Source of the DNA: an uncultured Lachnospiraceae bacterium
Lineage (GTDB): Bacteria; Bacillota; Clostridia; Lachnospirales; Lachnospiraceae
Direction of reading: 5' to 3'
Length of the DNA: 64,000 bases
Assembly (NCBI GenBank): GCA_910585215.1
Contig: CAJUDQ010000007.1
Coordinates: 5,640 to 69,639 of the forward strand
The position numbers and the translations under genes are program-made. The notes under the pieces were generated by a model that made no database searches, was not told where the DNA came from, and saw nothing but the letters and a program-made list of their open reading frames with translations. Shown piece by piece: positions 52,412 to 60,313 of this stretch; position 1 is the stretch's first letter; each line of letters opens with the position of its first letter.

Positions 52412-53428
52412 ATGAGCAATATTTGTTTGAAACAGGCTACCAAAGCAGGAATAACCCTGATAAAAAATTTATTTATAGATTATTATATGATTCCCGCCAA
52501 TGGAGAATATGTAAAAATATACCTATATATATTGCGCTGCTTAGGTGATGCAACGCTTGGAGCTTCCCTTTCCATAAATACTCTTGCAGATATCTTTGAC
52601 TGTACAGAAAAGGATGTAATGCGCGCATTAAGATACTGGGAAAAAACAGGTGTACTTTCTCTTGAATTTTCAGATGGTGTACTCTCTGCTATTCAAATAA
52701 ATGACCTTGAAAAAAATAATTCTGATAATATGCAGCACACCAAAGCAGCAACCAGAGTTATTTCCTCTGCCAAACTAGCAGAATTTGCAGATAATACAGA
52801 GATAAAGCAGCTCTTGTATATCGCACAGAAATATATGGGAAAAACATTAAACGAAACAGAAACCAACACCATTTTGTATTTTTATGATACTCTTGGATTT
52901 TCTGCAGATTTAATTGAATATCTGCTTGAATATTGTGCCTCAAATAATAAAAAATCCTTCCGCTATATTGAGAAAACTGGTATTTCATGGCATGAGGCAG
53001 GTATAGCCACTCCCAGTCAGGCAAAGGAATATGTTTCAAACTTCTCTCACACTTATTTTTCTGTTCTAAAAACCTTTGGAATTTCAGGAAGGACACCCGC
53101 ACCGGCAGAAAAGGAACTGATTGACAAATGGACCAAGCAATATGGCTTCAGCCTTGATATTATTATAGAGGCATGCAGCCGCACGATAAGCACAATACAT
53201 CAGCCAAGCTTTCAGTATGCAGATTCTATTTTAGAACGCTGGAATAAAAAAAATGTACGTCATATTTCAGATTTGAAATCGATTGATTCTGCACATGAAA
53301 AGCAAAAACAAAAAACTGCGGAAAATACAAAAACCCAGATTCCATTGAAGAAAAATTCCTTTAACAATATTCCGCAACATGACTATGATTTCAATGAACT
53401 GGAAAAAGCTCTGTTAAAACGCACTTAA
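52412..53428 (+). CDS. DnaD/DnaB-type primosome protein
   Basis: 338 residues. N-terminal winged helix (about 25-90; YLYILRCLGDATLGASLSIN, DIFDCTEKDVMRALRYWEKTG) then DnaB2/DnaD-type helical domain(s) (about 135-200 and 215-275; LSETNTILYFYDTLGFSADLIEYLLEYC-like; WTKQYGFSLDIIIEAC). Lys/Gln-rich C-terminus. It should help load the replicative helicase. 25 bp before the DnaI-like gene; GGAG site at proper spacing. Confidence 0.9.
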   Translation: MSNICLKQATKAGITLIKNLFIDYYMIPANGEYVKIYLYILRCLGDATLGASLSINTLADIFDCTEKDVMRALRYWEKTGVLSLEFSDGVLSAIQINDLEKNNSDNMQHTKAATRVISSAKLAEFADNTEIKQLLYIAQKYMGKTLNETETNTILYFYDTLGFSADLIEYLLEYCASNNKKSFRYIEKTGISWHEAGIATPSQAKEYVSNFSHTYFSVLKTFGISGRTPAPAEKELIDKWTKQYGFSLDIIIEACSRTISTIHQPSFQYADSILERWNKKNVRHISDLKSIDSAHEKQKQKTAENTKTQIPLKKNSFNNIPQHDYDFNELEKALLKRT

Positions 53429-53453
53429 TGATTTACACTATGGAGGCATATCA

Positions 53454-54458
53454 ATGGGTATTACAAACAAGCAATATAATCAAATAATACGTGAATATGA
53501 ACGGCTGAGACTTTCGAATATTCACAGTCTGGACAAGCGCACGGCCGAGGTTTATAAAAAAATTCCAGAAATCAGAGAAATACATAACGAAATTTCATCT
53601 TTGTCCGTCAGAGAAGCAAAAGCGAGATTATTGGCAGAAGACGTAAAACCGTCTGATTCCAAAAACACCCTGAAAGAAAAAATTATCCATTTGTCTGAGC
53701 AGAAAAAAAGGCTGTTGGTGGAAAACGGATTTCCTGCAGACTATCTTGCTATGCACTATACCTGCAATAAATGCAAAGATACCGGTTATATTGAAAATCA
53801 AATGTGTACCTGTATGCATGCAAAAATTGTAGAAATTCTTTACGAACAGTCAACTATCAAAGAATTACTTGAAAAAGAAAATTTTTCCACTTTTTGCATG
53901 GAATATTATTCGGATGATATGACAGACGAAAATACTGGTCTTTCTTCAAAAGCAAATATAATAGAAACCTTGAATATCTGTCATGATTTTGTAAATAATT
54001 TTAAGGAGGACTATCAGAATCTTCTTATCTATGGCGTAATCGGTGTAGGAAAAACTTTTTTGATTAACTGTATTGCAAAAGAACTGATTGACCGTTCTTT
54101 TTCTGTAATTTACATGTCAGCAATACAGTTTTTTCACGTTCTTGAAGATGCCTCGTTTCACAGAGGCGAACATCTGTCTGCGTATGAGAGTACTGTACAG
54201 AGGGATTTTTATGAATGTGACCTTCTTATTATCGATGACCTTGGAACAGAGCTTCCAAACGCCTTTACATCTTCCTCGCTTTTTCACTGTATAAATGAGC
54301 GAGCCATACGCAAAAAACCATTGATTATTTCTACAAATCTTGCACTTGGAAGTCTTAGAGATATTTATTCAGACAGAATTTTTTCCAGAATCGCCAGCAA
54401 TTTTAAAATGCTCAAGATTTTTGGAAAGGATTTACGAATTATAAAATCATTATATTAA
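53454..54458 (+). CDS. DnaI/DnaC-like helicase loader (AAA+)
   Basis: 334 residues. An N-terminal helical part (about 1-95), a zinc-binding group (C104-x2-C107 and C119-x-C121, in YTCNKCKDTGYIENQMCTCM), then an AAA+ domain with P-loop YGVIGVGKTFL (about 200), Walker B LLIIDDLGTE and sensor STNLAL. It should deliver the helicase ring to DNA, together with the DnaD-like protein. GGAGG site. Confidence 0.93.
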   Translation: MGITNKQYNQIIREYERLRLSNIHSLDKRTAEVYKKIPEIREIHNEISSLSVREAKARLLAEDVKPSDSKNTLKEKIIHLSEQKKRLLVENGFPADYLAMHYTCNKCKDTGYIENQMCTCMHAKIVEILYEQSTIKELLEKENFSTFCMEYYSDDMTDENTGLSSKANIIETLNICHDFVNNFKEDYQNLLIYGVIGVGKTFLINCIAKELIDRSFSVIYMSAIQFFHVLEDASFHRGEHLSAYESTVQRDFYECDLLIIDDLGTELPNAFTSSSLFHCINERAIRKKPLIISTNLALGSLRDIYSDRIFSRIASNFKMLKIFGKDLRIIKSLY

Positions 54459-54476
54459 TTCTGACCATTTCTCTAC

Positions 54477-54505
54477 TTGACTTCCTAAAGATATAATGAT
54501 ATAAA
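54477..54505 (+). promoter_or_regulatory. Promoter of the PRPP synthetase gene
   Basis: TTGACT, 17-bp spacer, TATAAA (54500-54505). A leader hairpin AGGAAATGGC/GCCGATTTCCT (54537-54560) lies just before the ribosome site. Confidence 0.65.
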
Positions 54506-54579
54506 TTAATTCGTTAGAATTTTTACATGATTTGATAGGAAATGGCTCTGCCGATTTCCTGATACGAGGAGGATTTATC

Positions 54580-55758
54580 ATGCCAAAAGAAAAGAATCTG
54601 GAAACCATTCCTGTAGGACCTCTAGGAATTGTCGCTCTGGACAGTTTTAAGGAGCAGGGAAAAAGTGTTGACAATTACATCACTGGATGGCGCAGCAGCA
54701 GAACGGGAACTTATACACATACGATTGCATTTTCAGGCTACCAGAAAGATTCTTACCTGATTAACGCACAGGTTCCAAGATTTGGTTCCGGCGAGGCAAA
54801 AGGAATTATCAATGAATCTGTCAGGGGAAAGGATTTGTATATTCTTGTTGATGTGGGAAATTATAATATGACCTATTCCCTGTGCGGCCATGAAAACAGA
54901 ATGTCACCGGATGACCACTATCAGGATTTAAAAAGAGTCATTGCTGCCGTGGGAGGTAAGGCAAGAAGAATTACTGTTATTATGCCTTTCCTGTATGAAA
55001 GCCGTCAGGACAAAAGAACAAGGCGGGAATCCTTAGACTGCGCACTTGCACTTCAGGAACTGACCAAAATGGGAGTGGAAAACATTATAACCTTTGATGT
55101 GCATAATCCCTGTGTGCAAAATGCAATTCCTCTCAAGGGGTTTGAATCTGTGCGGCCGGGATATCAGTTTATCAAAGGCCTTTTAAGAGAAGTAAAGGAT
55201 TTGCAGATTGACTCCAGACATATGATGGTTATCAGTCCGGACGAAGGCGGTACCAGCCGTGCAGTTTATCTTGCAAACGTTCTTGGACTGGATATGGGCA
55301 TGTTTTATAAGAGACGTGATTATGCACGTATTGTAAACGGCAGAAATCCAATTGTAGCACATGAATTTCTGGGGTCTTCGGTCGAGGGAATGGATGTAAT
55401 TATTATTGATGATATGATTTCTTCTGGCGAAAGCGTTCTGGAAGTTGCAAAAGAACTGAAAAAACGAAAGGCAAAAAGAGTTTTTGTTGCCGCTACTTTT
55501 GGTCTGTTTACCAATGGCTTGGAAAAATTTGATGAAGCCTATGAAAAAGGTCTGATTGATAAAATTCTTACAACAAATCTGATTTATCAGACACCGGAGC
55601 TTTTGACAAAGCCTTATTATATTAATTGCGATATGAGCAAGTATATCGCTTTGATTATTGATACACTCAACCATGATGCATCGATGAGTGAGCTGTTAGA
55701 CCCAGTGAAACGTATTCACAGATTAATCAATACTTACAAAATGGAACAGCTTTCTTAA
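54580..55758 (+). CDS. prs: Ribose-phosphate pyrophosphokinase (long form)
   Basis: 392 residues, about 75 longer than the Bacillus enzyme. Phosphoribosyl landmarks: MPFLYESRQDKRTRRE, DVHNPC, VISPDEGGTSRAVYLAN and the PRPP loop IIDDMISSGESV. The extra length is mainly N-terminal. It makes PRPP for nucleotides, His and Trp. The ATG at 54580 has GAGGAGG 7 bp upstream; the ATG 16 codons earlier has none. Confidence 0.93.
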   Translation: MPKEKNLETIPVGPLGIVALDSFKEQGKSVDNYITGWRSSRTGTYTHTIAFSGYQKDSYLINAQVPRFGSGEAKGIINESVRGKDLYILVDVGNYNMTYSLCGHENRMSPDDHYQDLKRVIAAVGGKARRITVIMPFLYESRQDKRTRRESLDCALALQELTKMGVENIITFDVHNPCVQNAIPLKGFESVRPGYQFIKGLLREVKDLQIDSRHMMVISPDEGGTSRAVYLANVLGLDMGMFYKRRDYARIVNGRNPIVAHEFLGSSVEGMDVIIIDDMISSGESVLEVAKELKKRKAKRVFVAATFGLFTNGLEKFDEAYEKGLIDKILTTNLIYQTPELLTKPYYINCDMSKYIALIIDTLNHDASMSELLDPVKRIHRLINTYKMEQLS

Positions 55759-55915
55759 GTTTTTTTATTCAATATTGAAAAAAAATGAAAAATTACAAAA
55801 TTTTCCTTTTAAAAATCAGCAAAATGGATTATTATATATAGTGTATGAATCTATGTTAATCTATACCCTATCCAAAGGAAAGGGTTAAAAAAATATAACA
55901 CAAGGAGAAACAAAA

Positions 55916-58297
55916 ATGGCAAACACAGATTTTAACTCTCAGGAATATCTTGAGAAATTAAACGCTTACTGGCGTGCCGCTAACTATCTTGCTGCTGCGC
56001 AGCTCTATATGTTAGACAACCCTCTTTTACGTGAGCCTTTGACAAGGGACCAGGTAAAGAAAAAAATCGTAGGACACTGGGGAACTGTTCCTGGTCAGAA
56101 CTTTGTTTATGCTCATATGAACAGAGCAATTAACAAATATGACCTTGATATGGTATTAATCTCAGGTCCAGGACACGGCGGAAACTTCTTTGTAGCAAAC
56201 TCCTATCTGGAAGGCCACTACAGTGAGATTTATCCAAATGTAAGCCTTGACAGAGAAGGTATGACAAGACTCTGCAAGCAGTTCTCATTCCCTTGCGGAA
56301 TTTCCAGCCACGTTGCTCCGGAGACTCCAGGTTCCATTAATGAAGGTGGTGAGCTTGGATATTCTATCGCTCATGCTTTTGGTTCCGTATTTGACAATCC
56401 AGGCTTAATCACAACTGTAATCGTTGGTGACGGTGAAGCTGAGACAGGTCCTCTTGCTACTGCATGGCATTCAAACAAATTTTTAAATGCTGCTACAGAT
56501 GGTGCCGTACTTCCGATTCTTCATTTAAATGAATACAAAATCAGCAACCCTACTGTATTTTCTCATATTTCGCACGATGAAGTAGCAAGCTATTTCCACG
56601 GCTGCGGATGGGAGCCTCATTTTGTAGAAAAGACTGCTGAAGACGACGAGATGGCTATGCATAAGAAAATGGCAGAGGCTGTAGATACATGTATTGAAAA
56701 AATTCTTGAAATCCAGAAGGACGCAAGAGAAAACGGCAATACGAAAAGACCATTCTGGCCAATGATTGTTATGAGAACTCCAAAAGGCTGGACAGGTCCT
56801 AAGGTAGTTGACGGTGAAGTAATTGAAGGTTCTTTCCGTGCACATCAGGTTCCTATTACCATGGAAAAACCAGAGCATCTTGATATCTTAAAGGAATGGC
56901 TGTTAAGCTATAAGCCGGAGGAATTATTTACAGATGACTATCAGTTAATTCCTGAGCTGAGAGAAATTCCTCCTAAGGGAAATCAGAGAATCAGTGCAAA
57001 TCCTCATGCAAACGGCGGTCTGCTTCTTCGTGATTTGCGCACACCAGACTTTACCAAATACGGCATCGACGTAACTGCTCCGGGTGCAGTAAAAGCACAG
57101 GATATGAAGGAACTTGGCGCTTATGTCAGAGATGTATTTAAGTTAAATAAGGAATCACGGAATTTCCGTATCTTTGGACCAGACGAATGTATGTCCAACA
57201 GACTTTATGATGCATTTACAGTAGAAAAGAGAAAATGGAATGCAGATTCTCTTCCAAATGATGAATATATGGACGTAGATGGCCGTATTATGGATGGCTA
57301 TTTAAGTGAGCATATGTGTGAGGGCTGGCTGGAAGGCTATCTTCTGACAGGCCGTCATGGATTCTTTGCAAGCTATGAAGCATTTATCAGAGTGGTAGAT
57401 TCCATGTGTGCTCAGCATGCAAAATGGTTAAAGATTACTTCAGAACTGAACTGGAGAGTTCCAATTGCATCCCTGAATCTTATCCTTACTTCAAATGTAT
57501 GGCAGCAGGACCACAACGGATTTACACATCAGGACCCTGGATTCTTAGACCATATTTCAAATAAAAAGGCAGATGTTGTTCGTATGTATCTTCCTCCAGA
57601 TGCAAACTGTCTGTTATCCTGCTTTGACCACTGTATCAAGAGCAAGAATTATGTAAATGTTATTATTGCCTCCAAACATCCAAGCTTCCAGTGGCTGACT
57701 ATGGACCAGGCTGTAAAACATTGTACACAGGGTATTAGCATTTGGGATTGGGCTTCCAATGACCAGGGACAGGACCCAGATGTAGTTATTGCATGCTGTG
57801 GTGATACACCTACTCTGGAAGCTTTGGCTGCTACTACTATTATCAGAGATAATCTGCCGGATGTAAAGGTTCGTTTTGTCAATGTGGTTGACCTTATGAA
57901 ACTTCAGCCTCATACAGACCATCCGCATGGATTGACAGATGCAGAATACAATGCTATCTTTACAAAGGATAAACCTGTTATCTTTGCTTTCCACGGTTAT
58001 CCGACTCTGATTCATGAACTGACTTATTTCAGAGAGAACAAGAATCTGCATGTGCATGGTTATCATGAAGAAGGTACAATTACAACTCCATTTGATATGA
58101 GAGTTCAGAATGAAATTGACAGATTCCATCTTGTAGAGGATGTTATCAACAGTCTGCCACAAGTAGGAAATAAGGGTTCACATCTGATTCAGCAGATGCA
58201 TGATACACTTGTTGCTCATAAGGCTCATATTGGAACTTATGGTGAAGACCTTCCAGAAGTACGTGACTGGAAGTGGCATACACCGGAAACCAGATAA
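55916..58297 (+). CDS. xfp: Xylulose-5-phosphate/fructose-6-phosphate phosphoketolase
   Basis: 793 residues, full length. GHWGTVPGQNF, ISGPGHGGN, GDGEAETGPLATAWHSNKFLN (TPP and metal) and SSHVAPETPGSINEGGELGY are family landmarks. It splits xylulose-5-P to acetyl-P and glyceraldehyde-3-P, giving ATP from pentoses. Codon use is highly biased and a strong AAGGAG site suggests high expression. Confidence 0.97.
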   Translation: MANTDFNSQEYLEKLNAYWRAANYLAAAQLYMLDNPLLREPLTRDQVKKKIVGHWGTVPGQNFVYAHMNRAINKYDLDMVLISGPGHGGNFFVANSYLEGHYSEIYPNVSLDREGMTRLCKQFSFPCGISSHVAPETPGSINEGGELGYSIAHAFGSVFDNPGLITTVIVGDGEAETGPLATAWHSNKFLNAATDGAVLPILHLNEYKISNPTVFSHISHDEVASYFHGCGWEPHFVEKTAEDDEMAMHKKMAEAVDTCIEKILEIQKDARENGNTKRPFWPMIVMRTPKGWTGPKVVDGEVIEGSFRAHQVPITMEKPEHLDILKEWLLSYKPEELFTDDYQLIPELREIPPKGNQRISANPHANGGLLLRDLRTPDFTKYGIDVTAPGAVKAQDMKELGAYVRDVFKLNKESRNFRIFGPDECMSNRLYDAFTVEKRKWNADSLPNDEYMDVDGRIMDGYLSEHMCEGWLEGYLLTGRHGFFASYEAFIRVVDSMCAQHAKWLKITSELNWRVPIASLNLILTSNVWQQDHNGFTHQDPGFLDHISNKKADVVRMYLPPDANCLLSCFDHCIKSKNYVNVIIASKHPSFQWLTMDQAVKHCTQGISIWDWASNDQGQDPDVVIACCGDTPTLEALAATTIIRDNLPDVKVRFVNVVDLMKLQPHTDHPHGLTDAEYNAIFTKDKPVIFAFHGYPTLIHELTYFRENKNLHVHGYHEEGTITTPFDMRVQNEIDRFHLVEDVINSLPQVGNKGSHLIQQMHDTLVAHKAHIGTYGEDLPEVRDWKWHTPETR

Positions 58298-58333
58298 AAT
58301 GCAGCTGACTTAAGGTTGATTATATGATATAAG

Positions 58334-58390
58334 GTCATCAAACAAAGTGGAGCGCAGTTTGATGACCTGTGCACGCACCTGTGTGCTTTC
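58334..58390. repeat. Hairpin repeat copy (GTCATCAAAC family) with GTGC flank
   Basis: GTCATCAAAC and GTTTGATGAC separated by 13 nt, followed by a GTGCACGCACCTGTGTGC hairpin, in the 3' region of xfp. Confidence 0.65.
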
Positions 58391-58430
58391 TTAATGATAA
58401 ATTTATTTTATTAATATATGAATTTTCAGG

Positions 58431-58460
58431 AAAAAGATTGTCTTCGGACAGTCTTTTTTC
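58431..58460 (+). terminator. xfp terminator
   Basis: AGATTGTC-TTCG-GACAGTCT stem with UUCG loop, then TTTTTT. Confidence 0.9.
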
Positions 58461-58489
58461 TTTTTATACTATCTTTCTCTCTTTTTTTC

Positions 58490-58498
58490 TGTTATAAT
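58490..58498 (+). promoter_or_regulatory. Extended -10 promoter of the chemoreceptor transcript
   Basis: TGT-TATAAT with no good -35. The fifth hairpin-repeat copy (58499-58528) begins at the next base. Confidence 0.5.
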
Positions 58499-58565
58499 GT
58501 CATTAAACGAAGTACAGCACAGTTTGAAGTATAATAATTTTAAATATGAAAAGGAGGTAGTAAGT

Positions 58566-58613
58566 ATGATTTTGAAAATAAAAAAATTGAAAACATGGGG
58601 GAATTACGTATGA
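58566..58613 (+). CDS. 15-residue leader ORF
   Basis: ATG at 58566, 8 bp after AAAAGGAGG, encodes a basic peptide (MILKIKKLKTWGNYV) ending in TGA that overlaps the chemoreceptor ATG (ATGA). The strongest ribosome site of the transcript thus serves the leader, giving translational coupling. Confidence 0.5.
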   Translation: MILKIKKLKTWGNYV

Positions 58614-60181
58614 AAATTCGATTAAAACTTATTCTGATGATTGTAATGCCCATGCTAATCAGTGGACTTGCAATCGGAATCCTCTCCACACAGCTTGCAA
58701 GAAACTATTTGAACAATGAACAGGAAACCATACTAAAAACTGCTATTGAAGGTTATTCTGGCGATGTCAATGCCTATCAGGAATTGAATATTGATATCAC
58801 TGTATTTAAGGGAGACACAAGGTCTGAAAGTTCGATAAAAAATGCAGTGGGAACAAAGGCAAGCCAAAAGGTAATCGATGCAGTATTAAATGGAAAAGAA
58901 GAATATTTTGATACAAATGTAGATGTAAATGGAACTGCTTACTATGGATATTATATGCCAATCAGCGGTGGTATGCTGTTTGCCGGAAAACCTCAGACAG
59001 TGGTTGCAGAAAATTTGAATCGGATGTCCTTGTATGTTCTGACAATCTGTATTGTACTTTTGGCAGTATTTGGAATAATCGGATTTCTTACGGCTGGAAC
59101 TATGGCAAAGCAGATTCAGTCTGTATCAAAAAGTATAAAAGGGATTGCAGAAGGTAATTTGTCTGTTGGAACTCATCTTCTGCCAAACAAATCGAAAGAT
59201 GAGCTTGGGGACACCAGCAGAGCAGCAAAGCAAATGTCTGAAAAGTTGTCTAATATTATGCAGATTACTTCACAGATAGGAACAGATGTCAATATTTCTT
59301 CTGAAAATCTACATTCTGCATCTGAAACTACCTTATCCGCTGTAACAAAAGTAACAAAATCTATGGAAGAAATTGCTGCCGGTCTGCAAAACCAGAATGA
59401 TTCTGTACAGAATATGGCGGGAAATCTGAGTGAAATGAATCTGAATATTGACGGTATCAAATCTGCTGCCATAGATATATCCAACAGTTCTGAGCTTTTA
59501 AACCGCAGTGGAAACAGCATGAAGAAGAAAATGACCAATATGTCTGACAGTAACAAGAAAGTAAATGAAAGTATAGCAAATATCTCTGATAAAATACGGG
59601 CTATTACACAAGTAATTGACAATGTAAAAGGGATTGTATCTGTAATCGGTGATATCTCTTCGCAGACACAGCTTCTCAGTCTGAATGCTTCCATAGAAGC
59701 AGCAAGGGCCGGCGAAGCGGGAAAAGGCTTTGCTGTGGTAGCTGATTCTATCAGCGGTCTCAGTGAAGATACCAATCAGCAGGTAGATGAAATAACCAAT
59801 ATTATTAATACTCTTGTTGATGATTTTGATGAATGTATCAAAACAATTAATGAAACGGTAGAAGATGGAAACGCTCAGAAAAAGAACCTTGAAAGTGTAA
59901 TAGAAGGCTTTGAAGAATTAATTTCCGAAATTTCGGAAACTTCTGAAAAGGTTGAACATATTACTGTTTCCATTAATAAATCTGTAAAAGAAATGTCTTC
60001 TATTTCACAGGAGATAGAAGAATTAAGCTCTATCAGTGAAAGCTCTGTGGACAGCACCCAGAAAGTAAATATCACTGTAGAAGAAATCAACACTTTAATG
60101 AACAATGTAGCTTCCACAGCAGAAGAATTAAATAATAAGGCAGAACAGTTAAACAAACAGCTTGGATTTTTCCAAATATAA
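58610..60181 (+). CDS. Methyl-accepting chemotaxis protein
   Basis: About 523 residues. A first membrane helix (about 7-27), single-Cache-like periplasmic-side sensor (about 30-125), second helix (about 135-160), HAMP (about 165-215) and signalling domain with tip SSQTQLLSLNASIEAARAGEAGKGFAVVA. The start at 58610 follows GGGGG and the leader ORF; the frame also has an ATG at 58595 without a ribosome site. Signal unknown. It feeds CheA/CheW arrays. Confidence 0.92.
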   Translation: MKIRLKLILMIVMPMLISGLAIGILSTQLARNYLNNEQETILKTAIEGYSGDVNAYQELNIDITVFKGDTRSESSIKNAVGTKASQKVIDAVLNGKEEYFDTNVDVNGTAYYGYYMPISGGMLFAGKPQTVVAENLNRMSLYVLTICIVLLAVFGIIGFLTAGTMAKQIQSVSKSIKGIAEGNLSVGTHLLPNKSKDELGDTSRAAKQMSEKLSNIMQITSQIGTDVNISSENLHSASETTLSAVTKVTKSMEEIAAGLQNQNDSVQNMAGNLSEMNLNIDGIKSAAIDISNSSELLNRSGNSMKKKMTNMSDSNKKVNESIANISDKIRAITQVIDNVKGIVSVIGDISSQTQLLSLNASIEAARAGEAGKGFAVVADSISGLSEDTNQQVDEITNIINTLVDDFDECIKTINETVEDGNAQKKNLESVIEGFEELISEISETSEKVEHITVSINKSVKEMSSISQEIEELSSISESSVDSTQKVNITVEEINTLMNNVASTAEELNNKAEQLNKQLGFFQI

Positions 60182-60210
60182 TACAAAAATCTGAAAATAT
60201 CAATAACCCT

Positions 60211-60310
60211 AAAAGGGCTGTTGCAAAAATAGCCTCAAGCACAATATATACTACAGTTCCTTAATGATAAACAATATATTGTGCCTGACTATTACTACAA
60301 CAGCTTTTTT
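60211..60310. repeat. About 100-bp imperfect inverted repeat between convergent genes
   Basis: AAAAGGGCTGTTG...AATAG...AGCACAATATAT pairs with ATATATTGTGC...CTATT...CAACAGCTTTTTT. It can end both transcripts (T6 on the plus side); the length also fits a small MITE-like element. Confidence 0.65.
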
Positions 60311-60313
60311 ATT

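Larger units (their letters stand above)
58298..58565. other. Intergenic stretch with repeats, terminator and promoter
   Basis: About 268 bp. Two copies of the hairpin repeat (58334-58366 with a GTGCACGCACCTGTGTGC flank; 58499-58528), the xfp terminator and an extended -10 promoter. Confidence 0.6.
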
